Part shown: positions 24,735 to 34,004 of the stretch, piece after piece
How positions within the stretch are numbered: the stretch's first letter is position 1
How the letters are laid out: each line of letters opens with the position of its first letter
NCBI GenBank assembly: GCA_023151255.1
Contig: JAKLJG010000004.1
Coordinates: forward strand, 124,001-188,000
Length of the DNA: 64,000 bases
Reading direction: 5' to 3'
Source: Cyclobacteriaceae bacterium
GTDB taxonomy: Bacteria > Bacteroidota > Bacteroidia > Cytophagales > Cyclobacteriaceae
Notes under the pieces: model-generated
What the model was told of the DNA's origin: nothing
What the model saw: the letters and a program-made list of their open reading frames with translations, nothing else
Databases searched by the model: none
Position numbers and translations under genes: made by a program

Positions 24735-26207
24735 TCAGTTTTTACCAGGTGTTACTTTATTCAATTCGGGCAGTAAGAATTTATCCAGCGGACTGGGTTG
24801 CATCATCATGGCTTCTATCGCTTCCGTTGTGCGTGGAGCGAAGGAAGAAAGATGCTCGCAACCGTTTTTGGTAATCAGGTAATCATCTTCAATGCGTACG
24901 GCAATGCCCCACCACTTCGGGTCTTTGGTTGTGTTTTCCTGTATGTAAATGCCGGGTTCAATGGTGATAACCATATTTTCCTGCAGTACATCATAAGTGC
25001 CGCGATCATGCACATCCAACCCTATATGATGGCAGCAGCCGTGCGGATAGTACAGGTGCCGATCGGTAGGTTTATCGATGATTTTCAATTCGGCTAACCC
25101 CTTGTTAATCACGCGGGCGGTAGCTTCGTATAATTCACCAAAGCGGGTGCCCGGTTTGCAAATCTTCATCGCTTCTTCCTGGGCGGCCAGCACCAGGTCA
25201 TAGATTTGTTTTTGTTCGGGTGAAAATTTTCCGCCTACCGGTATAGTGCGGGTGATGTCGGCCGTGTAACCGTGGTATTCGGCACCCAGATCCATCAGAA
25301 TCAGTTCTTTAGGATCGAGTGCAGGTTTGTAATTATCAATGTAATGAAGGATGCAGCCGTTGTGTCCGCCACCTACTATCGAAGGATAGCCCAGGTCTTC
25401 CGCCTGGTATTTTTTGAACACGTATTCATGGATACCCTGGACTTCACGCTCGCTCATGCCGGGTTTCATTGCCTTCATCACTTCCACCTGGCCGATGCAG
25501 GAAATCATTACGGCCTTACGCAGCAACTCAAGCTCTTCGGGGGTTTTAATGCCGCGCAAGTCATCCATAATATCGGTAAGGACTTGCGTATTCAGATTAT
25601 TCTGCGGCTGTTCGCGTTGCACGCTGAGCGTCTCCTTGCGCGGGTAATTTGCTTTATTCTTAAACTGCTCTATCAAATCATATAAATCGCCTTTATCGCG
25701 GGCGTCATCCCGCACATCGTTAAAAAAATCGAAAAACAGTACCTGGCTAAATGATGAAAAATCGATGTTATAGTCTTTAAAATCAGTATTGTTAAAGGCC
25801 TGTTCAAAACCGAGTTGATCTTTGGTGCCCAGGTTACCGAGCCTGCGGCCCGTCCACATTTCCATAATCGGGTTACGGGGCTGCACAAAAATAATTTCAT
25901 CGTACAGGCTGCCGTTGGGCGCCTTTTGTTTGTCTTTAAAAATTAACAGCACGGCATGGGGCTCGCGGTAACCGGTGAGATAGTAAAAATCAGGATCCTG
26001 ATGATAGGTATAGTCCACATCGTTGCTGCGGTTACGCACGGCATTGGCAAAGAACACCGCCACCGAGTTGGGGGGCATTTTTTCGCGCAACTTCTGCCTG
26101 CGTTCTTTATGCCACTCTTTGCGCAGAAAATCGCTTGGCATGTTGGGGTTTTGGGCAAACACCGTAATAAGTGCCAGCGTCAGGATGGATGTAAGACGGA
26201 ATCTCAT
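24735..26207 (-). CDS. Exported Xaa-Pro aminopeptidase (M24B)
   Basis: This 490-residue protein has an N-terminal signal peptide (MRFRLTSILTLALITVFA), an aminopeptidase P N-terminal domain (about 30-190) and an M24 pita-bread catalytic domain. Predicted metal ligands are Asp306 and Asp317 (LILMDLGAEYHGYTADITRT), His393 (CCHHIGLDVHD), Glu417 (ITIEPGIYI) and Glu440 (RIEDDYLIT), all present. It is predicted to release N-terminal residues preceding proline in the periplasm. The C-terminal tail (about 450-490) is polar and variable. It is divergent from a serine hydrolase gene. Confidence 0.95.
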   Translation of the reverse strand: MRFRLTSILTLALITVFAQNPNMPSDFLRKEWHKERRQKLREKMPPNSVAVFFANAVRNRSNDVDYTYHQDPDFYYLTGYREPHAVLLIFKDKQKAPNGSLYDEIIFVQPRNPIMEMWTGRRLGNLGTKDQLGFEQAFNNTDFKDYNIDFSSFSQVLFFDFFNDVRDDARDKGDLYDLIEQFKNKANYPRKETLSVQREQPQNNLNTQVLTDIMDDLRGIKTPEELELLRKAVMISCIGQVEVMKAMKPGMSEREVQGIHEYVFKKYQAEDLGYPSIVGGGHNGCILHYIDNYKPALDPKELILMDLGAEYHGYTADITRTIPVGGKFSPEQKQIYDLVLAAQEEAMKICKPGTRFGELYEATARVINKGLAELKIIDKPTDRHLYYPHGCCHHIGLDVHDRGTYDVLQENMVITIEPGIYIQENTTKDPKWWGIAVRIEDDYLITKNGCEHLSSFAPRTTEAIEAMMMQPSPLDKFLLPELNKVTPGKN

Positions 26208-26305
26208 AAGGATTTAATTTTGATAAATAAACAACATAACCGGCACACGAAAAAGGTATTTGCTTCGGGAATTGTTTACTTTTCCTCCCTGGTAATCCAC
26301 CTCAT

Positions 26306-28117
26306 ATGAAATGTACAATTTTTGTTACAAGTGTGCTCCTGGCACTGACCGTTTTCGCACAAAAGAAACCTGCGCCTATTGATAAACGACTGGCTGGTTT
26401 GGATGATGCATTGCAACAACTGCCCGCCAAGTGGCATGCCGCGGGTTTTGCTGTTGCTGTTGTAGAGAAAAACAAAATCATTTATGCGAAAGGCTTTGGC
26501 TACCGCGATGTTGAGAAAAAACTTCCGGTAACACCCAACACCCAGTTTGCCATTGGCTCCAGCAGCAAAGCCTTTACCTGCGGCCTGCTGGGCATTTTAC
26601 GCGAAGAGAAAAAGCTGTCGTTTGATGACAGTCCGATTAAATACGTACCCGCACTTCGATTCAATAAACCGGAGATGAACAACCTCATCACCATTAAGGA
26701 CATCATGACGCACCGCACCGGCCTGCCCCGCCATGATTACAGCTGGTATCTTTTCCCTACCCATTCGCGCGACAGCCTGATGATGCGCATTGAACACCAG
26801 CCGCCCTTTGCGGCCGTGCGCGAAAAGTGGTACTACAACAACTTTATGTTTTTAACACAAGGCGTAATTGCCGAAAAGATTACAGGTAAAAGCTGGGAAG
26901 ACAACATACGCGAACATTTTTTTGAACCGCTGCAAATGAAAAACTCAACCACCGTTATTGATGGCCTTCGCAAGGGGACCGAGGCAGCTATCGGCTACCA
27001 GGTAAAAAACAAAACACAGATCACCAAAATGGATTACTACGACATAGCCGCCATGGGCCCGGCCGGCAGCATCAATAGTTCGGTAACCGAAATGGCCAAC
27101 TGGCTCATTACCTGGATTAACGGAGGCAAGTTTCAGGGTAAACAAATTTTACCTCAGGCCTATGTTAAAGAAGCCATGGGTTCGCACATGATTATCAACA
27201 GCGACACGCCCGACCCGGAATTTGCGGACATCCACATGGGCAACTATGGTTATGGCTGGTTTACCTCTTCCTACAAAGGCCACTACCGGGTAGAGCATGG
27301 CGGCAATATTGACGGCTTTTCGGCTAATGTATCGTTCTTCCCGACAGACAGCATCGGTATTGTGGTGCTGGTCAACCAAAATGGTTCGGTTCTTCCTTCG
27401 CTTATCCGCAACACCATCAGCGACAAGCTGCTGAATGTTAAACCTACCGATTGGAATAAGGTGTACACCAAACGGGTTGAGGATGCAGAAAAACAGCAGG
27501 CTGCCACTAAAGCCACGATGCAGTCATCGCAAAAGAAAAACACAAAACCATCGCATGTGCTCTATGAGTATACGGGCAGTTATCACCATCCGGGTTACGG
27601 CAAATTTGAAGTGACGGTAGAACGCGATTCGTTGTTTGCAAAAACACCTTTACAAACGCTGTGGCTTAAACACTACCACTACGATATTTTTCTGCCTTAC
27701 GAAATAGAAAACGGCAAGATTGATACAGCCCAACAGGCAAACCTGCATTTTAATTTCCGTACAAATGAATCCGGGGATATTTCCGCGCTGACGGCCAAAC
27801 TTGAGCCCGCCACCGACCCGATTGAGTTTAAACGCACACCCCGGGCTGTGGCGGTTGACCGGCAAACGCTGCAAACCTATGCCGGTGAGTACGAACTGGC
27901 CGGTATGGCTGCTAAGTTCTATCTGAAAGAAGACGGAAAAACCTTGTATTTGTTTGTTCCGGGCCAACCCGAGTATGAGTTACTGGCCACCGATAAACAC
28001 GCTTTTGTAATCAAGAACCTGGATGGCTTCAAAATAAAATTCACCGAAGCGAATGGAAAAATAACCGAAGCAACGTTTATTCAGCCTAACGGAACGTTTA
28101 TGGCGAAGCGGAAGTAG
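26306..28117 (+). CDS. Class C beta-lactamase-fold serine hydrolase with C-terminal DUF3471-type domain
   Basis: This 603-residue exported protein has a signal peptide (MKCTIFVTSVLLALTVFA) and a penicillin-binding-protein-like hydrolase domain (about 25-390). The catalytic SxxK is Ser85-Lys88 in IGSSSKAFT, the YxN motif is at Tyr177 (WYYNNFMF), and the HxG motif is in RVEHGGNIDGF. A second domain at about 425-600, starting near LYEYTGSYHHPGYGKFEVT, resembles the lipocalin-like DUF3471 appendage. Likely activity is peptidase or esterase rather than antibiotic resistance. A near-consensus promoter (TTTG-N14-TACTTTTC) precedes it. It converges with a paralogue, leaving a 1-base gap. Confidence 0.93.
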   Translation: MKCTIFVTSVLLALTVFAQKKPAPIDKRLAGLDDALQQLPAKWHAAGFAVAVVEKNKIIYAKGFGYRDVEKKLPVTPNTQFAIGSSSKAFTCGLLGILREEKKLSFDDSPIKYVPALRFNKPEMNNLITIKDIMTHRTGLPRHDYSWYLFPTHSRDSLMMRIEHQPPFAAVREKWYYNNFMFLTQGVIAEKITGKSWEDNIREHFFEPLQMKNSTTVIDGLRKGTEAAIGYQVKNKTQITKMDYYDIAAMGPAGSINSSVTEMANWLITWINGGKFQGKQILPQAYVKEAMGSHMIINSDTPDPEFADIHMGNYGYGWFTSSYKGHYRVEHGGNIDGFSANVSFFPTDSIGIVVLVNQNGSVLPSLIRNTISDKLLNVKPTDWNKVYTKRVEDAEKQQAATKATMQSSQKKNTKPSHVLYEYTGSYHHPGYGKFEVTVERDSLFAKTPLQTLWLKHYHYDIFLPYEIENGKIDTAQQANLHFNFRTNESGDISALTAKLEPATDPIEFKRTPRAVAVDRQTLQTYAGEYELAGMAAKFYLKEDGKTLYLFVPGQPEYELLATDKHAFVIKNLDGFKIKFTEANGKITEATFIQPNGTFMAKRK

Positions 28118-28118
28118 G

Positions 28119-29615
28119 TCAGTTTGCTTTACTAAAATCCATACCGGCAACCTGCACAGAAACAATCTTGCCGGTAGGCCCCAGGGTGTAAGTCATGTTT
28201 ACCTTTCCGTACCACTTTTTATCAAACCAGCCGCGGAAGGTATCGTAATGCCAGTGGGTAAAGGTAGCCTTCAGAAAATTGTTAGCCACCGCAGTTAACC
28301 GGTCGCCATCGCGGCTAATGATCAACTCACCGAATAGCGGGCTTGCATATTTGCCGGTATAGTCATCCAGCGAAAGCGTTGGCTTTGTTCCTTCAATGCG
28401 CCTGGCTTCAAACTCTTTCTCTTTCTTTTCACTTTCGGCCTGGATGCCTCGGTACAACTGCAAAAACTCGGCACTCCAGTCGCGGGTACCGCCCAGCGCA
28501 AACAAGTCGAAGGCTTTATACATGAGCGCATGGCGCAATTCGGCATGGTCGAAATTGCCGAACACATAAATACCCAGTTTTTCATCAGGCAACTGCCCGT
28601 GAATGGCAATAGCCCCGGCCAGGCTGCCGGTATGGAAGTTCACTTTCCTTCCTTTATAATCATGCTGAAACCAGCCCAGCCCATAGGTGGTCCAGTTGGG
28701 CTTTGTTAAACGAGCTGTAGGATAGAACCCGCTGGCCGTTACCAGGGTTTGCGGTTTAAACATTTCGGTCCATGTTTTGGCCGAGAGTAACCTGCCGCCT
28801 GCGTATTTGCTGCTGTCGAGCATGCAAAGCACCCACTTGCTGATGTCATCGGCACACGACCACACGCTGCCGGCCGCGCCCACCTGGTCGGCACTGGTGT
28901 GCTCAATCACGGTAATGGTTCCTTCAATTTTATAATGCGGTTTGGTTTGGTTGGGGTCAGTAACATCTTTTAGCAGCGGAACAGTTCGGGTCATACCAAG
29001 AGGTTGAAAGATGCGTTCGCGAATAAACTGATGCCACGGTTTGCCGCTTAGTTTGTTAATAATTTCGCCAGCAGCTACGTAAAAAATATTTTGATAGATA
29101 AAACCTGAGCGTAGGCTGTAGCTTGGCGCTACCTGACGCATCTTATACAATACCTCCTCCGCAGGAATATTCATCACACTCCACAGAAAATCGGTATTGC
29201 CCATGCCCGAGTTGTGGATAAACAAATCGCGGATGCGCAACTCACGGGTAACGTACGGATCGTACAACTGAAACTCAGGCAGGTGCTTAAATACCGGATC
29301 GTCCCAGCTTACTTTGCCCTCATCTACCAACATGCCCATGCAGGCGGCTACCATTGCTTTGGTAGTTGATGCACAGGCAAACAGGGTTTGGGCATTAACT
29401 GCATCGGGCTTGCCCAGTTCGCGCACCCCATACCCTTTAGCCAGCAGCACCTTTCCATCCTTTACCACGGTAACTGCCAGGCCGGGCACTTCCCAATCTT
29501 TCATGCCTTTTACGATGTAGGCCTCGTATTCCTGGACTTTTTTATCGATGGTAACAGGTTTTTGTGCCCAGCCCTGCGTGAGGGAGAATAAAATCAGTAG
29601 AATAATTAATCGCAT
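28119..29615 (-). CDS. Class C beta-lactamase-fold serine hydrolase with C-terminal DUF3471-type domain
   Basis: This 498-residue exported hydrolase is a distant paralogue of the convergent neighbour. The signal peptide ends near residue 18 (LSLTQGWAQ). SxxK is Ser83-Lys86 in CASTTKAMV, YxN is Tyr174-Gln175-Asn176 in GFIYQNIFYVAAG, and the third motif is NFHTGSLAG. The C-terminal domain (about 400-498) contains DYTGKYASPLFGELIISRDG, as in DUF3471-type appendages. It follows the GNAT gene by 22 bases on the same strand, so they are probably co-transcribed. The substrate is unknown. Confidence 0.93.
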   Translation of the reverse strand: MRLIILLILFSLTQGWAQKPVTIDKKVQEYEAYIVKGMKDWEVPGLAVTVVKDGKVLLAKGYGVRELGKPDAVNAQTLFACASTTKAMVAACMGMLVDEGKVSWDDPVFKHLPEFQLYDPYVTRELRIRDLFIHNSGMGNTDFLWSVMNIPAEEVLYKMRQVAPSYSLRSGFIYQNIFYVAAGEIINKLSGKPWHQFIRERIFQPLGMTRTVPLLKDVTDPNQTKPHYKIEGTITVIEHTSADQVGAAGSVWSCADDISKWVLCMLDSSKYAGGRLLSAKTWTEMFKPQTLVTASGFYPTARLTKPNWTTYGLGWFQHDYKGRKVNFHTGSLAGAIAIHGQLPDEKLGIYVFGNFDHAELRHALMYKAFDLFALGGTRDWSAEFLQLYRGIQAESEKKEKEFEARRIEGTKPTLSLDDYTGKYASPLFGELIISRDGDRLTAVANNFLKATFTHWHYDTFRGWFDKKWYGKVNMTYTLGPTGKIVSVQVAGMDFSKAN

Positions 29616-29637
29616 AATGGTTAACGTTAATGAGTGC

Positions 29638-30156
29638 TCAGTAAGAAAGTTGTTTTTCCATAATCATAAACTCCAGCGGTTGTTTTGGAAATCCAAACCG
29701 TGGATCGGTGAAGGCAAAGGGCTTGCGCTTTCCGGAATCGTGATAGCCATGCCGGATGTACCAATCAATCAGCTCTTTTCTTACCGTCAGTACATTCATA
29801 AAAATGGCCTTACATTTTTGTTTTTGGGCCTCATCCTCCGATGCTTTCAGCAATGCCTTACCAATGCCTTTGCCTTGTATGGTTGGGTTAACGGTGAGCA
29901 TGCCCAGGTAGAGTTTATCTTCTTCTTTACGCAACTCTACGCACCCTATAATTATTCCATCCTCAACATATTTTAAAATCATACTGCCGGGTGTTTCGAT
30001 TACTGCTTTTAATAACTCAGCATCGGTGCGAGAACCGTCAATCAAATCGGCTTCGGTGGTCCACCCTTGGCGGCCTGAGTCACCCCGGTAAGCGGAGTTG
30101 ACTAATTTACTGAGTTCGGGTGCGTCTTCGGGTAATGCAGGCAATATATCAGCCAT
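29638..30156 (-). CDS. GNAT-family N-acetyltransferase
   Basis: This 172-residue GCN5-related acetyltransferase uses acetyl-CoA to acylate an amine. The acetyl-CoA-binding motif A is clear (LGMLTVNPTIQGKGIGKALL at about residues 83-102, with Q/RxxGxG/A as QGKGIG), followed by the C-terminal strand region LIDWYIRHGYHDSGKRKPF. The substrate is unknown. It leads a two-gene minus-strand unit with the serine hydrolase downstream. Confidence 0.92.
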   Translation of the reverse strand: MADILPALPEDAPELSKLVNSAYRGDSGRQGWTTEADLIDGSRTDAELLKAVIETPGSMILKYVEDGIIIGCVELRKEEDKLYLGMLTVNPTIQGKGIGKALLKASEDEAQKQKCKAIFMNVLTVRKELIDWYIRHGYHDSGKRKPFAFTDPRFGFPKQPLEFMIMEKQLSY

Positions 30157-30282
30157 GGAATTAGGATAGCGGTTACGAATATATGCAACTTATTGTGCAG
30201 TAAAGCAGGTTTTAGTTTCGTTCGACTTTATAAAATCGTCCGCCCAGCCTATAAATTCAGTCGTATTTTCGGGGCCCGTGCC

Positions 30283-30307
30283 TTTTTCTTTGGACAAAAA
30301 AGAAAAA
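30283..30307. repeat. A/T-rich inverted repeat just before the acyltransferase start
   Basis: TTTTTCTTT (30283-30291) and AAAGAAAAA (30299-30307) are a perfect 9-bp inverted repeat around GGACAAA, ending two bases before the ATG at 30310. The stem is mostly A-T, so it would be a weak RNA hairpin. A dispersed sequence of this type is possible in Bacteroidota genomes, but I cannot test this here. Confidence 0.4.
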
Positions 30308-30309
30308 TT

Positions 30310-31503
30310 ATGGAAACGACACTCACCCAATCAATCCGCAGGCACGACCTCGACTGGCTTCGGATTATCGCCATTTTAATATTGCTTTTCTTCCACACCG
30401 GTATGTGGTTCAGCCCGTGGGACTGGCACGTAAAGAACAATGAACTCAGCGGCAGCTTCCGCTACTGGATGATTTGGCTGCACTTCTGGCGCATGCCGTT
30501 GCTGCTGTTTATTTCCGGTGCGGGCACGTACATGGCGTTGGGCAAACGTTCCATTAAACAATATGCCGGTGAACGATTTCGCAGGCTGTTCATACCGCTC
30601 GTGTTCGGCATTTTTGTGGTGGTGCCGCCACAGATTTACTATGAACATATTTTGAAGTATGGAAGCTATTGGGATTTCTATAAAACCGTTTTCAATTTCG
30701 TTCCATACCCCGAAGGAAGTTTCAGCTGGCACCACCTGTGGTTTATTTTGTACTTGTTGTTGTATTCGTTACTGCTCATTCCGTTTTTCAAGTACATCCG
30801 TTCTGAACGTTCTGCAAAATTCAGGGCAACCGTTAGCCGTTGGCTATCCAGCCCGGCAGGCATGTTATTGATTCCTTCTCTGTTCATCATTTTCACGCAG
30901 GCCATCTTACGCCCGTACTTTCCGGATGAAACACACGACCTCACCGACCTGGCGTTTTTTGTTTTCTACATGTGCTTCTTCTTTTTGGGTGTGTTATTTT
31001 ATTCAGATAAAAATCTTTGGCTTGCCATCGGGCAAAACCGAAATCACTTGTTGGTGGCTGCGGTATTTGTGTTGATTCCTTTTTATCTCCTGTATTTTCA
31101 TTTCAGAGGTATTGTGAATTTTCCATGGCCGGAAGATACCATCGAAACGTTGTTTGATATTACCGGGATGTTTATGAGCTGGTTTACGGTGCTCACGGTT
31201 GTTGCATACGGACAGCATTATTTAAACAAGCCGCACCCGTGGCTCAGCAAACTGAATGAAGGGTTATATCCATTCTACATTCTTCACCAAACAGTAATTA
31301 TTGCTATCGGGTATTACATCTGCCAGTTGGATTGGAGCATTGCCGCCAAGTATTGGTCGATTGCTTTGCTTACGCTGATCAGTTGTGTTGGATTTTATTT
31401 GGTTTTGATTCGTCCGTTTAATGCGATGCGTTTTTTGTTTGGGATGAAGCCGAAACAGAAGTCTGGTGTAAAACAGTTGGAAGAAATTAAGAAAGCCGCT
31501 TAA
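30310..31503 (+). CDS. Acyltransferase 3 family membrane protein
   Basis: This 397-residue integral membrane acyltransferase has about ten helices. The family's catalytic-type His is in helix 1 (WLRIIAILILLFFHTGMWF). Such proteins O-acylate sugars or glucans in the envelope. The start is set at ATG 30310 (METTLTQSIRRHDLDW), because an ATG at 30193 would add a 39-residue leader ending in a low-complexity stretch read through the A/T-rich inverted repeat. It is 11 bases upstream of a serine hydrolase lipoprotein gene, so the pair may work together, for example adding and removing acyl groups; this is inference. Confidence 0.92.
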   Translation: METTLTQSIRRHDLDWLRIIAILILLFFHTGMWFSPWDWHVKNNELSGSFRYWMIWLHFWRMPLLLFISGAGTYMALGKRSIKQYAGERFRRLFIPLVFGIFVVVPPQIYYEHILKYGSYWDFYKTVFNFVPYPEGSFSWHHLWFILYLLLYSLLLIPFFKYIRSERSAKFRATVSRWLSSPAGMLLIPSLFIIFTQAILRPYFPDETHDLTDLAFFVFYMCFFFLGVLFYSDKNLWLAIGQNRNHLLVAAVFVLIPFYLLYFHFRGIVNFPWPEDTIETLFDITGMFMSWFTVLTVVAYGQHYLNKPHPWLSKLNEGLYPFYILHQTVIIAIGYYICQLDWSIAAKYWSIALLTLISCVGFYLVLIRPFNAMRFLFGMKPKQKSGVKQLEEIKKAA

Positions 31504-31514
31504 CTCCTTGCATC

Positions 31515-32672
31515 ATGAAAAAGAAAATTTTAAATGCAGTATTAATCCTGGCGGTGTTAAGCATTGCCTTTGCTTCGTGTAGCACAAAAACCTATATGGG
31601 CCGGTGGATGAAGTGGCGCGCTTCTGACATACTTGATTATGAAAAATTCCCTCACTATCCGTTTGAAGCTTCTCCTCAACCATTTTCATTTATTGAAGCA
31701 ACGGATAGCAGGCTGGCTGATTTGATGATTGAAACCAAAAAAGGTAAAGCTGCATTGGAAAAAATTCTGGAATCATCGGAAACAACAGCTTTCCTGGTTA
31801 TTAAAAATGATTCATTGTTGTATGAAGGCTATTTTAACGGGTATTCACGCGAATCGATTAACACATCGTTTTCAGTTGGTAAATCCATTACCTCATTACT
31901 GTTAGGTAAGGCAATGGATGATGGACTGATAAGATCGGTAAACGATACGGTCACCCGGTACCTTCCGCAACTTGCCCAGCAGGATGCACGCTATTCGAAA
32001 CTAACACTATCACATTTATTGAATATGCGCAGTGGCATCCAGTTTAAGGATCACGATTTGCCGTGGGGCGATAAGCCGAAGGCATACTACCATCCGCGTT
32101 TGCGCGAGCGTATTTATGAATTGCCAATAAAAGCTGAACCGGGTACTGCCTTTAAATACAATTCCTATAATCCGATAGTTATCGGCATGGTGCTGGAAAA
32201 AGCCTGCGGGCAGTCTCCGGCCGAATACTTTGAAAGGAAAATCTGGAATACGTTGGGCATGGAGTACAGCGGTTCATGGAGTATGGATAGTGACGAGTCG
32301 CGCATGATGAAAATGGAAAGCGGGCTAAACCTTCGTGCAATTGATTTTGCCAAATTCGGCCGACTGGTACTGAATAAAGGAAAGTGGAATGATGAACAGG
32401 TTATTTCCGAAGAATGGATTGAGGCAAGCACTGTAGTTTCACCGGAAAATCATGTTCCGGAATTTGGTGATGAGATTCACTACGAAAAATTCTGGTGGCT
32501 GCACAGCAAAGACCAAAAGCATGCCTACATCATTTCAGGCTGGGGCCACCTGGGGCAGTACTTGTACATTTTTCCGGATGAAGGTGTGATTATTGTTCGC
32601 ATGGGGAAGGATTTGGGTAAAGTAGATTCATGGAAGAGAATTTTTCTTCAGGTTGTTGACACGGTTAAGTAA
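31515..32672 (+). CDS. Class C beta-lactamase-fold serine hydrolase lipoprotein (NylB/EstB-like)
   Basis: This 385-residue protein has a lipoprotein signal (ILAVLSIAFASC, with the lipobox Cys at 22). SxxK is Ser120-Lys123 in SFSVGKSITSL. The second motif reads KYNSYNPIVIG (Tyr215-Asn216-Ser217), like 6-aminohexanoate-dimer hydrolases and EstB-type esterases rather than the YxN of true beta-lactamases. The third motif is GWGHLGQYLYIFP. Unlike the two hydrolases upstream, it has no DUF3471 domain. It probably forms an operon with the acyltransferase gene 11 bases upstream. An envelope amidase or esterase is likely. Confidence 0.92.
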   Translation: MKKKILNAVLILAVLSIAFASCSTKTYMGRWMKWRASDILDYEKFPHYPFEASPQPFSFIEATDSRLADLMIETKKGKAALEKILESSETTAFLVIKNDSLLYEGYFNGYSRESINTSFSVGKSITSLLLGKAMDDGLIRSVNDTVTRYLPQLAQQDARYSKLTLSHLLNMRSGIQFKDHDLPWGDKPKAYYHPRLRERIYELPIKAEPGTAFKYNSYNPIVIGMVLEKACGQSPAEYFERKIWNTLGMEYSGSWSMDSDESRMMKMESGLNLRAIDFAKFGRLVLNKGKWNDEQVISEEWIEASTVVSPENHVPEFGDEIHYEKFWWLHSKDQKHAYIISGWGHLGQYLYIFPDEGVIIVRMGKDLGKVDSWKRIFLQVVDTVK

Positions 32673-32753
32673 GTTATGAAAAACAAATATCGTCTAAGCC
32701 CTCCTGATAAATACCGCGATGTGGTTAATAAGAAATTATCTACCTTCATGGAT

Positions 32754-34004
32754 ATGAAAAAAATTCACTTACCTACCCTTGTCTTGGTTTTATGCTGGGC
32801 ATGCACAGAAGCGCCCAAAGAACCCATCGTATGGAAATCCATCGAAAAGGATTTGCAGGCACAATTTATCCTGGCGCAGGATGGCGATGTGATTGAATTG
32901 CCCGAAGGCCATTTTATGTTTACCCGCACGTTGAGCATGGATGGTAAATCGAACATCACCATTCGCGGAAAGGGCATGGACAAAACTATTCTTTCGTGGA
33001 AAAATCAAACCGAAGGCGCCCAGGGATTGCAGGTCAGCAATGGAAAAAATATTGTACTCGAAGATTTTTCGGTAGAAGATGCCAAAGGCGATAACCTGAA
33101 GGTAAACGATACGGATGGCATAACCCTGCGAAGGATTCGCTCGGTGTGGGCCGGTGGCCCCAAAACTGAAAATGGGGCTTACGCACTTTACCCGGTACTG
33201 TGTAAAAATGTGCTGATGGAAGAATGCATTGCGATGGGCTCGTCCGATGCCGGCATTTACGTGGGGCAATCCGATTCGGTTATCATCCGCAACAACAAAG
33301 CCTATTGGAATGTAGCCGGCATTGAAAGCGAAAACTCCAAGTGGGTGGAGATTTACGGCAACGAGGCGTACGACAATACCGGGGGCATTTTGGTTTTCGA
33401 TTTGCCCGGCCTCACCACATACGGACATTCTACAAAAGTGTATAACAACACCATCCGCAGCAACAATTATAAAAACTTTGCCCAAAAGGGAAACATTGTG
33501 GCCAGTATTCCTCCGGGATCGGGCATGATGATCCTGGCCACACACGATGTGGATATCTTTGATAACGATTTTAAAGACAACACAACGGTAGGCCTGGCAA
33601 TAGTAAGCTACGAACTGGTGGCCGCCCTGAACGAAGGCGAGCAGGAGCAGCCCGGGTCAGTTGGCGGAGTACAAACCGTTAACAACCGGTATAAAGAAGA
33701 TTCGCTATACAATCCGTACCCTTACAACGTGCACATTCATAACAATCGCTTTAGCAACAAACACTGGTTCCCCACATTTCAGAACGACATTGGCAAACTG
33801 CTGGCCATGAAATCCTGGTTCAGTCCGCCCGACATTTTATACGATGGCATCCCCGATCCCAGCCGTGCAGAACGCAACATTTGCATCGATGAAGGCGGAA
33901 AAATCACCTTTATCAATCTGGATGCTGCCAACGATTTCAAGAGATTATCAAAAGATGTAAAAAATTTTGCCTGTAAGCCTGACGAAAAAGTTTCGATGAA
34001 GTGA
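32754..34004 (+). CDS. Right-handed parallel beta-helix lipoprotein (TIGR03805-like)
   Basis: This protein of about 416 residues has a lipoprotein signal (MKKIHLPTLVLVLCWAC) and a right-handed parallel beta-helix rich in N-turns: NGKNIVLEDFSVEDAKGDNL, DSVIIRNNKAYWNVAGIESE, KWVEIYGNEAYDNTGGILVF and HDVDIFDNDFKDNTTVGLAI are successive coils. It resembles TIGR03805, a beta-helix family recalled as being encoded beside the diheme protein family TIGR03806, which is what follows here (GTGA overlap at 34001-34004). The ATG at 32754 is chosen as the start because an ATG at 32676 places 26 charged residues before the signal. It is probably anchored in the envelope and may bind or cleave a glycan, but no catalytic residue is identified. 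Confidence 0.85.
   Translation: MKKIHLPTLVLVLCWACTEAPKEPIVWKSIEKDLQAQFILAQDGDVIELPEGHFMFTRTLSMDGKSNITIRGKGMDKTILSWKNQTEGAQGLQVSNGKNIVLEDFSVEDAKGDNLKVNDTDGITLRRIRSVWAGGPKTENGAYALYPVLCKNVLMEECIAMGSSDAGIYVGQSDSVIIRNNKAYWNVAGIESENSKWVEIYGNEAYDNTGGILVFDLPGLTTYGHSTKVYNNTIRSNNYKNFAQKGNIVASIPPGSGMMILATHDVDIFDNDFKDNTTVGLAIVSYELVAALNEGEQEQPGSVGGVQTVNNRYKEDSLYNPYPYNVHIHNNRFSNKHWFPTFQNDIGKLLAMKSWFSPPDILYDGIPDPSRAERNICIDEGGKITFINLDAANDFKRLSKDVKNFACKPDEKVSMK

Noticed and set aside
26306-29615. Antibiotic-resistance beta-lactamases
   Set aside because: The SxxK/YxN motifs are shared by many esterases and peptidases, and both proteins carry DUF3471-type domains usual for non-resistance hydrolases; no evidence of beta-lactam specificity.
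32790-33545. A 251-codon frame antisense to the beta-helix gene
   Set aside because: It mirrors the repeat-rich sense gene, has no recognisable motif, and has no promoter of its own.
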